Below, piece after piece: positions 23,408 to 35,581 of a stretch of 64,000 nucleotides of DNA. The stretch covers positions 1,488,001-1,552,000 of the forward strand of contig NC_018387.1 in the NCBI RefSeq assembly GCF_000208865.1, written 5' to 3'. Position 1 is the stretch's first letter; each line of letters opens with the position of its first letter. The position numbers and the translations under genes are program-made. The DNA comes from Neospora caninum Liverpool (Eukaryota; Apicomplexa; Conoidasida; Eucoccidiorida; Sarcocystidae). Below the pieces are notes generated by a model. That model searched no databases and was not told where the DNA came from. It worked only from the letters and a program-made list of their open reading frames with translations.

Positions 23408-26400
23408 GGGGACAGAGGAGCAGCTACGGACCGCGCAGATGTGCGCATGAAAGACTGTTCAAATGTGCATCCGAAGCAGGAAACAGTCGCATTTCCACGG
23501 AAAAATTAACCTGTGTGTGTATATATATACAGCCTTCCCGTACTCATGGAAAAACAGGCCAGCACACCTACAGGAACATTGTCGGGAGCTCAGTTGGAAC
23601 CGGTTTTCAGGCGGTAGAATCGAGTTGTTTCAGTGTAGAATGTGACCAGCCGTGTGGAATGAATATGAGCCAGGCCAGGCTTCGGGGAGATAGGTCTTCC
23701 CAGCGGAGCCAAGCCTCGTGTCTCGTGGTCCCGACTGTAGGAAACAGCGGAAGGTCGAATCTGGCGAACTGCCTTAGAAGGCGGCGGGCACGTCCATGTT
23801 GTGTAGTAAAATGAGGGGAGACCAACTGAACGGATGTGGCCAAACCAGTTTCTTAGCCAAGAAATCGGATTCGATGTCGTGGTATTGAGAGGAACTGCAT
23901 GCAGTGACGCGTCGCTGTCTGGCAAGAAACGGGCACCGGGACTTGCGGAAACCCAACGGCAATCTTCCTGTGTGCCTTTTGGTTGAATTCGTATCTCACC
24001 GAAAGTCTGTTTCCTCAAAGAAACAGAAGACCACTAGGAGCGAGAGACAGAGCAAGATGGCGACACAGCTGCCTGGGCGGGCATTCAGCTTTCCTTTGGA
24101 CAGGGAGAAGCGGCCGCACAAAAATTAGTGACAAGAAAGACGCCAGCGAGGATCACTTGCGGAGGTCGGAATACAGTGAACAAAGTGTGACAAAGAGAAA
24201 GGCCAACATGACAACCATTTAGGCATATAGCAAGACAACAGGCAGACAGATTCTCATTATTCGTTAAACCCTCGGTCACAAAGGCCAGCTCAAAGACAAG
24301 ACCACTGCTAGAGACAAGAACGACTTCTCTTTGGGGGGTGGGGGTCGGTGCGGACAGGGGGGTAAACGCTGTGGCTTGAAAGATAACAGAACCGTCAATT
24401 TTTTGTCGTATTGGAATCCGTGCTGGCATGGTAAGGAAGCAAGAGAGAAAACAACACCACGTGATCCTGGAGCAGAGGGAGGGGACAAAAATACGTCTCA
24501 GTTTTCCAGCGGAATGCAGATTGCGAGCGACAAGTCGTGCACTAGGGCAGCGCGGCATTCGTTCTGCGTAACTTCAACGCCTTGAAGCAGCCACGTCAAC
24601 TGCATCGTCCTTGCTTCGGCAGTTGCGAGGAAAACAAACAGGCCATAGGTCAATTGCGTGTAGCGTGTGAAATTGGATGGAAGCTGTCTGCAAGAGAAGA
24701 GAGACGGATTCGCTACTGGGTGTTCTTGAAACTCCCGAGACCCATTGTGCCTTCATCGTGGTCGTGTTACGGTGCCAAGGAAGCCTCCTGCGCGAGTAGA
24801 CCGTTTCTTGGTCTTCCTGTGAAAACAACGTCCCATACGTATATCGAACAGTTCAGCACTTTAGCCCCGAAGGCTTTGTCCGTGCGGCAACACAAAACAC
24901 GCACGTACCTGGAGAACCCGGCGCTAACCTTGCCACACCAGTTCCCGTGGCTTCGTTTCAGACATACATCCAAAAAACTGCTCAGTTCAGGCAAGCTACG
25001 CACACAGAAACGTGGGCGGTAGTGATCCATCGGCATCCTTTGTTGCACAGGATGCAAGAGCTTGCTAAAATTGTTCCTGAACGGGGCAGAACGGACCACT
25101 AGGGAACAAAACATCAGTGTTTTTGCCCAGAAAACTACTGCTGCTTTCGCCTGCATATCCTTGGTGTGCTTCCTCCGGGTCTGAACGTGGAAGCTTTCCG
25201 GTCTCAACGACAAATCTCTTTCAGCCAGACCGTTCGAAGATATTGATGACGTTCCGGCGTGTCCGATCCCGACACTGGATTCGCAGTTCTCGCATTTTAT
25301 CCCGCCCCCACCACAGCTCCGGTAGGAGTGCCTTGCCAACCTTCTCCGCCTCTCTTTGCCCTCATAGTGCGCCTCTTCATTCTTTCGGTGTGGAAAGGAC
25401 CAGGAGGACGGTTCACAGTCATCGTTTCCCTTGCTGGCTGGGGTGAATTCTGGTCTTCTCACGTGTGAGTGACATCTACGGGAAACAGTTGGAGGAGAGG
25501 AGCTCTAAAAACCATGAAGTCGGAACACTGGAGTCACCTACGGTCGTTGAACCCGGAAAGCAGAACGCACGGGAGGCCCAGTGAGAGACAGTCATATCGC
25601 CGGAAAACGCATCTCGCTCTGCCATGTATGCTTGTCTAAGATGGTTCAGCGAATAAGTGCTATTCTACGGAGAACCGAACAAGTGGGGTAGTTTTGTCGT
25701 TCACACCTGTGCTAACAGGAAGGACGGGTTCGTGCCGTGGCACAGAAACTTTCCTCTTAAACGGGATTCTATTCGTGAGCTCTCCGCATAGGTTGGTTTG
25801 GTGCAGTGCAGCAACCACACCATGCCGCTCGGCGCAAAAGAGTCGTGCTGGGCCATTATCTAAATCAAAACGATGTGCGGACGACGCGGCCGACGGTACC
25901 AGATGACGGGGACGAAAGAAAACACCTCGCTACAGGGATTGCCTTCGCGTGCTCGCTACCTTTTTGCGTTGTCTGGCGCCGGAGCCCAAACTCCTTCCCT
26001 TTCGGCGCCCCCTTCTCCCTTTTGCTGCGAAGCTCCGTAATGCATCCCGATTACCACCGAGCGCAACAGGTGACACTGGTCCATCAGTGCCGAACTGCTG
26101 ACCCATTTCTTCACCTTGATCAACAGGGCCACAGTCTGTTTCGGATTCCGTTGCCTGGCGATTCCGTCATTCTTCGTCTCCGGCACTTTTAGGTTTACCA
26201 AGGATATTCGCAGAGATAAAATGACACCAGCCTACATTGTACGCCTTTCCTATGCAAAGGCTAAATACCATGCCTTGTGAAATGGACTCCGACACGTGCG
26301 CGTCGCCATGTTGTCGCTGTATGCGTACGCTCTGCTGTGGCTACGGTAGGTCGGCGCTATCGAAGACGGCAGAATTGCTCTCACCGTTGAGTTCGCCTGG

Positions 26401-27319
26401 GGGCCAGGAGGCTCTCCAAGCTGGGGAATGCGACCTAGAGAAAGGGATGCGCAGCACGGAGTTGTGGTGGGCTGCATGTGATGCTCTGGGGTGGGCGGGG
26501 AACTCCCTCGGCAGTACGGGAGCGAGAAAGAGTTCGTTGCTGTTTCATCTACCTCGCATGTTTGCAAAGTGAACGCCTTGCGGGTTCACCGCAAGCCCAT
26601 ATCGTTGGAGAGTCGACTGCAGGCAAGACAGACCGCCTCTGCCGGAACAGTTTGCTCTCTCGGTCGTCCCGTCTCGTGTCTTCTGAACCTCGCAGAGCGT
26701 TTCGAGCGACCGACGCGCCGGAGGAGACTCGCCCGCCTCCCTCGCGTCGAGCAACGCCCACAGCCGGGCGGCTGTTTTTGGCTGTCTTGTGCCTGGAAAC
26801 AGGCCGAGCACAATGCGCTGAATCGTTCGCTTATGATGTCTTCCGCACACTTCGCTCGCAAACTATCCTATGCCTGACTCTCCAACTGGACTTTCGCCTA
26901 TTTTGACGGGGCTGCACGAGCTGCGTGTGTGTGCGTTCTCTTCTTAGTCGAGGAGGCAGGAACGAGCGTGCGCGCTGTCTTGGTGTTCGGCTGGCACCGC
27001 CCCCCACCCCCTCAACCAGCGAGAGAAATCGTCGAAACCCGCGAGTCTTTCATCGCTTTTGTGCGGCGCTCTTTCCCCATAAAGCAGCTCGTTGTAAAGG
27101 CTTGCATACCCTCGCTTCTGGGCTACATCATAGTGGGATCTCCCCGACCGCAATTGCATCCGGAAATCCGCCGACTCATCCCCCCGCGCCCTGTTGTCTT
27201 ACCGTTAGAGCAGCTGCCGTTGTCTTCCCTCGCCTGGACGTGACGTGTTCTTTTGGACTGCTTTGCGCGCTGGAAAGAAGGACCGGTTGTTTTCTCGCGT
27301 TTTTCTCACCTTTCACAAA
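23408..27319. other. Divergent upstream region of kinesin-5 and the C2-like gene
   Basis: Both flanking genes point away from this gap, so it should contain two promoters and 5' UTRs. A short alternating TA tract lies at 23519-23530. ORFs such as 24767-25462 minus and 26925-27503 plus have no domain and odd composition. No repeat array or RNA gene was seen. Confidence 0.5.
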
Positions 27320-30300
27320 ATGCATAAAGAATACGGAGCTCAGCCCGGGGTCGTCTCCGGGCGATCACCGTCCTTCTTTCAGCAGCCTTACAGCCAGGAA
27401 CCCGACCCTCAGCTTTCTCATTACGAGCACGCCCTTGAGAAAACGCTCCAGCAGCGTCAGCAAGAGCTGCAACACGAGTTGGACCTCGTGGAGGAACGCG
27501 TGAAAATTCAGTCACACTCTGCGCAGGCCGAAATGGGGCGACAAACGGATCACAGGCGGTCGGAGTTACACTCGCTGCAGGGGCCTCTCTCCCAGCCTTA
27601 TCCAGGCCACATGCCACATCACGAACAGCTTTCAGAACACCCCTATTTAGTCCGCGAGAATCCGTCCCAACCAGATCAGAGAGCTCCAGCAGAGCGTTAC
27701 GGCCAGAGTTTCCACGAGGCGGCGCGGACAACCCCCCAAACGCTCGAACCCACAGGAAAAAGAGCCGCAGAGATCGGGACAGCAACCGGACAGCCAGATG
27801 TCTTCGATGAACAAGTGCTCGAGGAATTGCGTCGCACCGGAAAAGCGGTCGTCCACACCACCGGGGGAACTTATGTCTTCTCCCCTTCAGAAGGTACACA
27901 GGCATTTCCAGGTGGATGGCGACCGTGGTTCCTAACCGTGCGCTCGTGAAACGGCTGCCTAATCCACGACATTTCCATGTGGCGTGCCCTGACTCCACAA
28001 CACCCCCTTTCTTCCCGGTGTTTTCGCGTTTTTTGTGCGCTGCTCGGACGTGAATGTGTGCTGCATCCGGTCCATTTTGTGTGCGTGTGCCTGCAGACGG
28101 CCAGACTATCCACTGTGCTGTATATCCACCTGGCACATTTGAGTCTCGAGGTAACGAACTCAGATTTGAAGAGGATGCCCGTTTCCCTCCTTCGGCGGCG
28201 CTTCCCGGGGATAGCGACTGGGAGGGGGACGGAGGGTACCTGTTTTATCCTAACGGCGAGTTCCGCGACGAAGAGCAGCGGAGCTACGTCGAGCGGCTCC
28301 ACCATCTGGGTCAAGAGACACGAGTTCTTGAGGCGGTGGAACTGAATGTTTCTGCAGATTCGAGAGGCTTACCGAGCACCAGCGCGCCGGGTATAGTGGC
28401 GACGGAGTCACCCGTTGAACCGTTCACAACCGCTTCGGCGAGTCGTTATTACACCCCAGAAACTCAAGAGGAGCGGTTCCCGACAGAGCGCCCCATGGTC
28501 CCCTCTTCGTCAGTTGGAATGGGCGAAAGCATCAAAGGATACCCACAGTATCCCAAATCGGGTCCCGAGGAATATCCAGAGCTGAGATGGGAGCAAATGC
28601 AACAGCCCAGTAAGTCCGGTAGAGGCCCAGCTGCCTGGCTGACCATCGACGCACAGCCGGCAGTTAGGACGGCACGAGGTGACCACGGCCTATCTGATGC
28701 ACTTAGACAAGAAAGGCACACTTTTTAGAAACCGGTCCTCGAAAGATCATGGCAGGACTCCCAAAAGAGGGGAGGCTTTTAGAAACTTACCTGTATCCCT
28801 TGCGCGCGCGCGCACGTCAAAACCATATGTGGTGTTGCTCGAGTAAGTCGGCCGAAGCGTAACTCGCGTGCCCCCAGGGACGATCGGACGCTGACCGTGT
28901 GGTCCTACGTGTGATTATTAAACAGCATCGCTCTAGGACACGGAAGTTGACTCCTCTCCGGGAGAGTCGCTTCGCGAGCAAACGTCCTGCCGTGGTGACA
29001 TCTTCACTCTTTGTCCACCTGTGTCCTCCACGCCCAGAAGCCCTGTGCATTCTTCGTCTTGCTACGGCCCCCGTCCCCGGGAAGCTTCGACTTGCTTCGG
29101 GTTCCTCGGATCTGCTGTTCTTAGGCAACAAAGCAGAAGAAGTGACATCAAATCAACGACAGGCCGCCCACCACATTCTTGTTCCCAACTCTCACCAGCT
29201 GCAAGACAACGCCCCCAAGGTAAATGATAGCGGGGAGTGGACCTGGCACCAGCAACAGTCGTCTCAAGTGTTAATGAGGAGGAACTGTGGGGATTTCGTT
29301 CACATGGGGGCGGCAGCGAAGTACGTTGGAGAGTTGTGGACCCGAGCACAGCGCAAATGACTGGCGGCGCGCGCGTTCTGTCTGCTGTGTGCTGTGGGGG
29401 CAGCTGGTGGAGTTTTGCCTGGACGCTTTGGAGTCGGTTGGACGTCCTATCTGCAAACAAGGAAGCTATCTTTCAGTGGCTGCATACGTGCACTCTGTCG
29501 AAGAAAACAAGCCCCACCTGAGAACATCTCCAGTACCCATCGATTCGAATGGATGCGCGGACTTTCGAGGAGGTAAGCACTGAGACACATGCAAAGTGCT
29601 ATCCACTCTTATTTGCAAAAAGCATTGCTTGGAAGTGCAGTGCCCTATGTAGTCTTGCCGCCAGTAGCCCACCCGACGGAAACGCGCTTTCATTCACGTC
29701 GCGATTGGGCGTATACACCTGAGTTTCTTTCGTTCAGCCTGTCTCTTTGTGATCTGCACGTGATGTCTCCGTGTTGGTGCGTCGTCAGCGCCCCTGCAAA
29801 TGATCTGGAGAGGCGAGGAGTTTGTGCACATGAAGGTTTACGAAGAGGTGAGAACTCTGGATAGAACAGAAGGCCGGGCATTACGTTATTGCTTTACCTC
29901 GTGTTTCAGGCGGCGAATCCGTATCTACTTCCTGAAATATCCTCTATGTCTAAACTTAGCTCTGGCCGCTCCCTGCATGAGGTCGGCGGGTCTTGCGACT
30001 TTTATCCCGTGTGCCGGCGTGACAGATCCATCTGCGAAACATGTGCCTTTATTCGTCTCTACTTGGCTATATATATATCTATATCTATGCAAGTGTGTAC
30101 CTTGAGGCGGAATGTGTGTGTTGTTTGACAGAGGCAATACGAGGCGATGGGAGAGGCCGTGGGGTTCCTCAAGCTGCAGTTTGCATCGTTGAATGCAGAG
30201 AACGCGCCCATGAAGGTTATGCTGGTGGGAAAGGAAAACGAACCTAACGGCTTCCTGATTCTTCGATTTTCCATCTTGGGTTCGCTGACGTCGGCCAGTA

Positions 30301-31465
30301 GTCACTCTCAAGGGCCTTTCCCTGTGCCTGCACTTGCCGTTCCCCAACTCGGCAGGAGTGCTGGTGTCTCTCCTGTCGAGGCGTACTCTACGAGGGACAA
30401 CCTCCCCTCCTGTAAGTTGGCGGCGCTGGCCTGCCTGGAAGTTCGGAATCTGATCCACTGACAATCGGTACCTGAGTTCTGGAGCCCTGTCTGCCCAGCT
30501 CGTCAAAGAGCTGCAGACAACGCGTTTCCGATGGTATCACCGTCACGTATGCAAAAGACCTAGAAAGTGCCAGCCTGTAAAGTGCTGCAGAAAGACGGTC
30601 GCCGGACCCCACCACGCACGCTACAAAAAGTAAGGCCTGCGGAATCCAACGCCCACATTTGGAAGCTCTCCCCGTGTGTGAGCTTTTGTGTCTTGCGCAG
30701 ATGACCCGAGCAATTACGCTGGAACGTCGCCCCCGAGTTCGGCTGGGCCAGGCAACCAATTGCCCACCCTTCCTGTTGGATTCCTCGGGCAAGCGTCTGA
30801 GTACCAGGACTTGCCCCCCCAGTACCACGTGGCCCACGCTTCTGCTTTCGCGTCTCTGACAGACGCCTACGGCCGTGGATACGCACAAGAGACAGCCCCA
30901 GATGCTCGTGGCATTGATAGACGAGCACCCATCGACGGTTCGAGCCACGGCGTAGAGGGGCAATTCAAACCGGAGGCTGCAGCTATGCAAACACGAGTCG
31001 CCTCCCCTCATTTGCGCGGGAGTCCAAGCCTGCGTCTGGCGTTGCCTTCGCCCTCTTCCGGTTCTCACCATGGTGTAACTGAGGCTCTCGACGCGAGAGG
31101 GGAGCAACGCGTGGCACCGAAGAAACCTGGAGCAACAGCCGCGCAGAACCCGTCGAAACAAGTTGCGCGGAGAGTAAGTGTGCAAAAGAAGCTGTCTGGT
31201 GCATGTTTGGTCGGGGAGAAGGAAGAAAGTCCGTATACGCGGCACGCATTATTGCAGACCGCTTTCTCCGTGTCAGCTCTGGGCCTGGGGTCAGCAATAG
31301 AGCTACATTGTCGTGGGCTAAAATGAGAGTGATTTCTGTCTTCCGTGTATATTGCAGGAAACTGAGACCGCTGTGTGTCCTTTTCGTTTGTCTGTGCAGT
31401 CGCTCCTCCAGCGCTGGCGGCGGGGGTGGTGTTGCGAGATGAGCACAGGCGCCGATCTCAACTGA
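27320..31465 (+). CDS. Degenerate C2-domain protein, eight exons
   Basis: Exons 27320-27893, 28097-28609, 29125-29219, 29404-29572, 29789-29847, 30132-30411, 30701-31173 and 31358-31465 all have GT-AG borders and continuous phases, giving about 756 residues. The start is ACAAAATGCAT. Residues 25-65 are predicted coiled coil (EKTLQQRQQELQHELDLVEE). Residues 190-300 contain two related Gly/Tyr/Phe motifs, GGTYVFSPSED and GGYLFYPNGEF. Residues about 395-565 follow a C2 beta-sandwich order: LVEFCLDALESVG, SYLSVAAYVHS, an ADFRGAPLQMIWRGEE turn equivalent to NPxWxE, FVHMKVYEE, GEAVGFLKLQF, and GFLILRFSIL. The Ca2+-binding aspartates usual in the loops are missing, so calcium-independent binding to protein or membrane is more likely. 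The remainder is Pro/Ser-rich. C2 assignment is by pattern only; I do not know the orthologue. A basal-body, cortex or trafficking role would be a guess. Confidence 0.7.
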
Positions 31466-31881
31466 GGAATCTTGAAAAATGCTTCTCCCCCCCTATCAGC
31501 CAAGTTGGCCCGAGCAAGGAAAAACGCGTCGAGTGTGTGTTTATGTACGGCATCGACCTGCCTGTGGATGTGTCCATGTCGAAAGCCGGGAAGTTAGCGT
31601 CTAAAATTTATAACCGAGGATCAACTTAGATGCACAGATGGACATTCCACAAGCAGTGGAGTCGCCGCGTCGGGCGACGGCTCGTCTATCGGAGTGCTCA
31701 ACGCGGCTACGTTTCGTAAAAGTATAGCACCAATCCGGTGGTAAGATGGAGTTGTTCCCAAACAACCGGGTCGTGCTGGCTAGGTCCTGGAGCAAACATG
31801 TCGTGGCCCGTATCGATTGTTTTTTCTGTCCCTAGCGTGGTTGCCCGTGAGTTGTTTCGGTTAAATGACACGCAAAAATAG

Positions 31882-32279
31882 CTTTTCTCATTTTCTCCTA
31901 CTCCCTGTGCGCGACACCGGGTCAGGCCGCTCCCCTGAAGCCGGTGTCAGCATCACGTCTTTGTCGCTTCGAACGCGTACCGGTATGTTTGATCGGTGTG
32001 CGGAGCGCGTTACTCTCTGACCTCAGGAAAGGTGACAAACCCACCCATCTGCATACAGATGTGGGAAATAAGGCCGTGCACTTTTCTCATTTTCTCCTAC
32101 TCCCTGTGCGCGACACCGGGTCAGGCCGCTCCCCTGAAGCCGGTGTCAGCATCACGTCTTTGTCGCTTCGAACGCGTACCGGTATGTTTGATCGGTGTGC
32201 GGAGCGCGTTACTCTCTGACCTCAGGAAAGGTGACAAACCCACACATCTGCATACAGATGTGGGAAATAAGGCCGTGCA
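31882..32279. repeat. 199-bp tandem duplication, two near-identical copies
   Basis: Copy 1 is 31882-32080 and copy 2 is 32081-32279; both begin CTTTTCTCATTTTCTCCTAC and end AAATAAGGCCGTGCA. Differences are few. One lies in an inverted repeat near the 3' end: copy 2 has a perfect eight-base stem (CACATCTG, loop CATA, CAGATGTG), while copy 1 has C for A and loses one pair. No flanking element ends or transposase were seen. Confidence 0.9.
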
Positions 32280-32885
32280 ACCAAGGCCCCCCCGTTGCCG
32301 CTATAGGCACGCGCGTAGAACACCGGAGAAAAAAACGAATACAGCGCAGTGCAGAACCAGAAACCTTCGGGCCACCGTCTTACACCCTTCACGTGCGGGT
32401 TACTATTGCAGTGTTTGCACGTGGCAAGACTGATTGGAGACTAGTGCTCGTCTTCGACGACGATTCGAATAGCTTGTATCCTTCATCTATCGGAATCCGC
32501 CCTCTCGAACGCACTCAACAGTCTCGACACCTAAACACGCAGACGGTTTCCAGCATCTGCGGGAGGCGTTCAACCGTGTCAACTCCTGCGATTCTATGGA
32601 TCTTGCTGTCTACGCTGGTAAGTTCAACGAGCCGCTGTAGTCGCCTCCAAGCGCCCGCCATTGACGAAAACTCAAAACTCGTGACAACGTCACGCTCATA
32701 TCTGCTCGCTTGCCCGGTCTGCAGTGGGCAGTATAGACAGCTCAGGCCCGAGCACCTCGTCGGGTTGTACCACTTTGGCCACGCATCTTTAAATGCGTTT
32801 GCCCCGTTCCACGACAGATCCATGTTCTCTAGTTGCATGGGTACCACAGGGAACACGATTCCTATTGGACGGAATTATGTAGACG

Positions 32886-32906
32886 TATATATATATATAT
32901 ATATAT
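32886..32906. repeat. (AT)n tract
   Basis: Alternating AT of about 21 bases followed by GCATATG; microsatellite. Confidence 0.8.
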
Positions 32907-33818
32907 GCATATGAAGACGTACGTATACATATACTTGCTCGTGTATGGCCACCACACTTTTTCGTCGCGAGACATAGAAACCGCCATTTCCGGGCTAGCC
33001 AAGCAACAAAAAATCACTCTTCCGAGCACACCTACGACTAATAAGGTTGACAAGTGCACGGTCCACGTTCTGGAGGCTCGAGCTGTCTTCCGTTTCACGG
33101 GGGGGGATACGTTTTTTTCGCGGTCGATTGATTGGCCGTACAACTCCAGGCCATCGACGGGCGCTAGACAAAAACATGCTGAATCGTCACTGCGTTGATG
33201 GCCCGCACGACTGTACACGAGAAGCCGGGATGTCTCGCCTCCCACTGTCAGAAGACAAATAAACGCCCATTGTATGACACAGAAGAGAATCGACTACCGG
33301 AGGCCCGATTCGACGCACACCCACCTGGTCTCATCGCCCCGGGGACTATATCCGTGTTTTCTCTCGAGACGTGCTCTGATTGGCTGCGCGTGGAATCGCG
33401 GGCGAGCCCCCTCGACAGCCAAAACAACACATGTGGGGCGGTGCTTTGGGGGGAAGGAGACGAGGCCTGCACGATCAAATCTTCTCTCCATTTGGGGCAG
33501 TGGCAGGCGCGTACCAGAGGCAAAGCCGGCAGCACCCGGCTTCCCTGATCCCCTCACATTGATACACTGCCTCCAACCGCACGCGCGCTTGCGCTCGCGT
33601 GGCGGTCCAGAGAATCCGCTTCTTTTACACAGCAGTACCACCTTAGAAGTCCCCGCAATGACACTGAGGGGCAAAAGCACTCAAAAAAAGAACGGAAAAC
33701 ACCGCTTTGCCTGCTTGCAGTTTGCCTACAGTCTGACCGACTGGCCACAGTGTGGATGACATCAGGGAGGCAACGTCAAATTCTCTCGCCAAGAATGCAT
33801 GGCGCTTCTCGTGTAGGT

Positions 33819-35569
33819 CTATTCCCTTGAACAATTCGCTTGGTCAGCTGTGCTACCAGTTGCATTCTGAGCTGGAGTAAGAGAGTACAGCTTGAGAATT
33901 CGCATGCAAGTGAGAAACCGGTCCCTCATCTCATCATCTCCCGTTTCCATGAGAAACAAACGATTTAGTCTTCGATGTGAAGCATCCAAGTACTCAAGCA
34001 TGATTAACTTTCGCTTGTCGCTGTCAGAAAGATTAGCGATTCCTGGCTCCTGTGCAAGGCTCGCCGTGCTCTCAGAATGGAGTAAGTCTTCGTAAGAGTA
34101 GACATCTTGCAGCTGAAACATACAGAAAAACAAGCGAGCGGAGACAAAGATCCATGAGCGTCTTCAGACGGCCTCGCCAGCTGTATCAAGGCTGGACTGC
34201 GCCAAAGAGTATATCAGGCAGCTATACAGAAGGTGATGAGTAGAAAAAGACGTACACACCCAGAATACGCGTGGACAAGCAGCAGCCATAAACCTCGGAA
34301 CAAAGTAAACATACGAGTCAAGGTCACAAACCGGCTAGAAAAACAGAGACAGGAAGGCGAGTTTCCGTCACCGGCCATAACTTACTGAGGAGAGATTAAA
34401 GGAATGTTCTACGCCACTTGAGAAGGCCACCGTCAACATTTTCAGCGATTTATCGAGTATGTACGTCGCGGGGATCTTTTGCTGAGATGATACGTCGATG
34501 AAGTAGCAGCTTGCTCCCGCCACGGCGGCCTTCGCAAACGCCTTCACCTGCAACGTCATCAGAGACATACACAGAGGCAAATGAAATTAGAAAAAGCACC
34601 TTAGAAAGCACGCGATGGAGAGGAGACAGATGAAGATTTTGCACGGCTCCAATGCGACACACCAGCAGTCCCTACCACGACTGATTCGACAGGCAAGGAA
34701 GCAGCACAGTCGAATGCTCACGGGATAACAAAAATAACACTTCACACACATTTCAGTTCGACTTTTCAGAACTCAGCGACTGCTGTGCCTTCTCGTAAGA
34801 AAGACCTGTACCTTCACCCACAACTCGTCCGCGATTCGCGCAACGCTCCGAGCCTGAAACCTCGCCCCCTTTCCAAGCGGGTCTACGTTTGGAGCCTAAA
34901 CAACAGAGGCCACAGGCCTTTTCTTACTAGTGCTTGAAGTCGCTCCTTCTCTCTTTGCTTCTGTTCCGGTGTCAGAGGCTGTCCGTCATTGCTGGCCTCG
35001 CTACTGGGCCGATCCTGAAGCAAACGGAGAGACACAGCCACCGACCTACGGGCCCATTGCTGAGGTTCGCGCTGAGAACCCAAGCGTCGTATGAACTCGA
35101 TAGAGGTAGAGTGACACACAGTGCACACGGGGGAGATCTCTCTTTCTACATGCTTGGCTAGGTGACGATCGAAAATGTTGTGTGTAACTGTGTTTCGGAA
35201 AGTCGAGACACGTCTCACTCAGTGGCCTTTTCTCCCAGCTGCATGCACGCAAAGCGTTGCATGTGTATATGTATATGGGCGGCTCGACTCGTTGCTCTCG
35301 TCCCAGGAGCATCTCTGCCGTATATCCTTTCCCGTTTTGTGACCTCCTCCCTGCCGCGTGGCCAGTGCGCCTCAGGGGAAACGCAGCTGAATCTACGGCA
35401 CCCCTCTCTGTCGAGGACACTAGAGGAAGAGCGAAGTTCACGGAACAGCAGAAGACTCTCTGTGTGCCTGTAGACCCAGAGTCAGCCCGTAGTCGCTTAC
35501 GGTCTCCAAATTGACCTGTGTTTCCTCCTCTGCCTCTGGGTCACAATTGCAGCAGGAAAAAAACGCCAT
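33819..35569 (-). CDS. ISP4: IMC sub-compartment protein, ISP4-like
   Basis: A small PH-fold protein of the inner membrane complex, attached by N-terminal acylation. Exons (minus): 35569-35501, 35014-34928, 34547-34386, 34112-33819, all phase 0, giving about 203 residues. Start ATGGCG; the N-terminus MAFFSCCNC has three cysteines for palmitoylation but no Gly2, so no myristoylation. That fits what is known of T. gondii ISP4, which depends on palmitoylation only. LTPEQKQREKERLQAL then VKAFAKAAVAG (residues 38-63) is the family's leading helix. The PH-like core includes CYFID, ATYILDKSLKMLTVAF, the acidic loop VYSYEDLLH, and the closing helix DEMRDRFLTCMRILKLY, the family signature. An additional 84-nt in-frame open segment with good splice sites (34895-34812) lies in the second intron and may be a cassette exon. 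Family firm; member number likely. Confidence 0.75.
34812..34895 (-). other. Possible 84-nt cassette exon in the ISP4-like gene
   Basis: Preceded by TTGTTTAG and followed by GTACAG. It is open in phase 0, ending RIADELWVK, so it would insert 28 residues between the leading helix halves LQAL and VKAFAK without changing frame. Skipping it gives the continuous family helix, so I favour skipping as the main form. It may equally be a chance open intron segment. Confidence 0.3.
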
Positions 35570-35581
35570 TGTGTCCGGTTG

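Larger units (their letters stand above)
31466..33818. other. Convergent 3' regions with a tandem duplication
   Basis: Lies between the stops of the C2-like gene (plus) and the ISP4-like gene (minus). It holds the 199-bp duplication at 31882-32279 and an (AT)n run at 32886-32906. No coding exon is supportable. ORFs crossing the duplication are repeated copies of each other. Confidence 0.6.
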
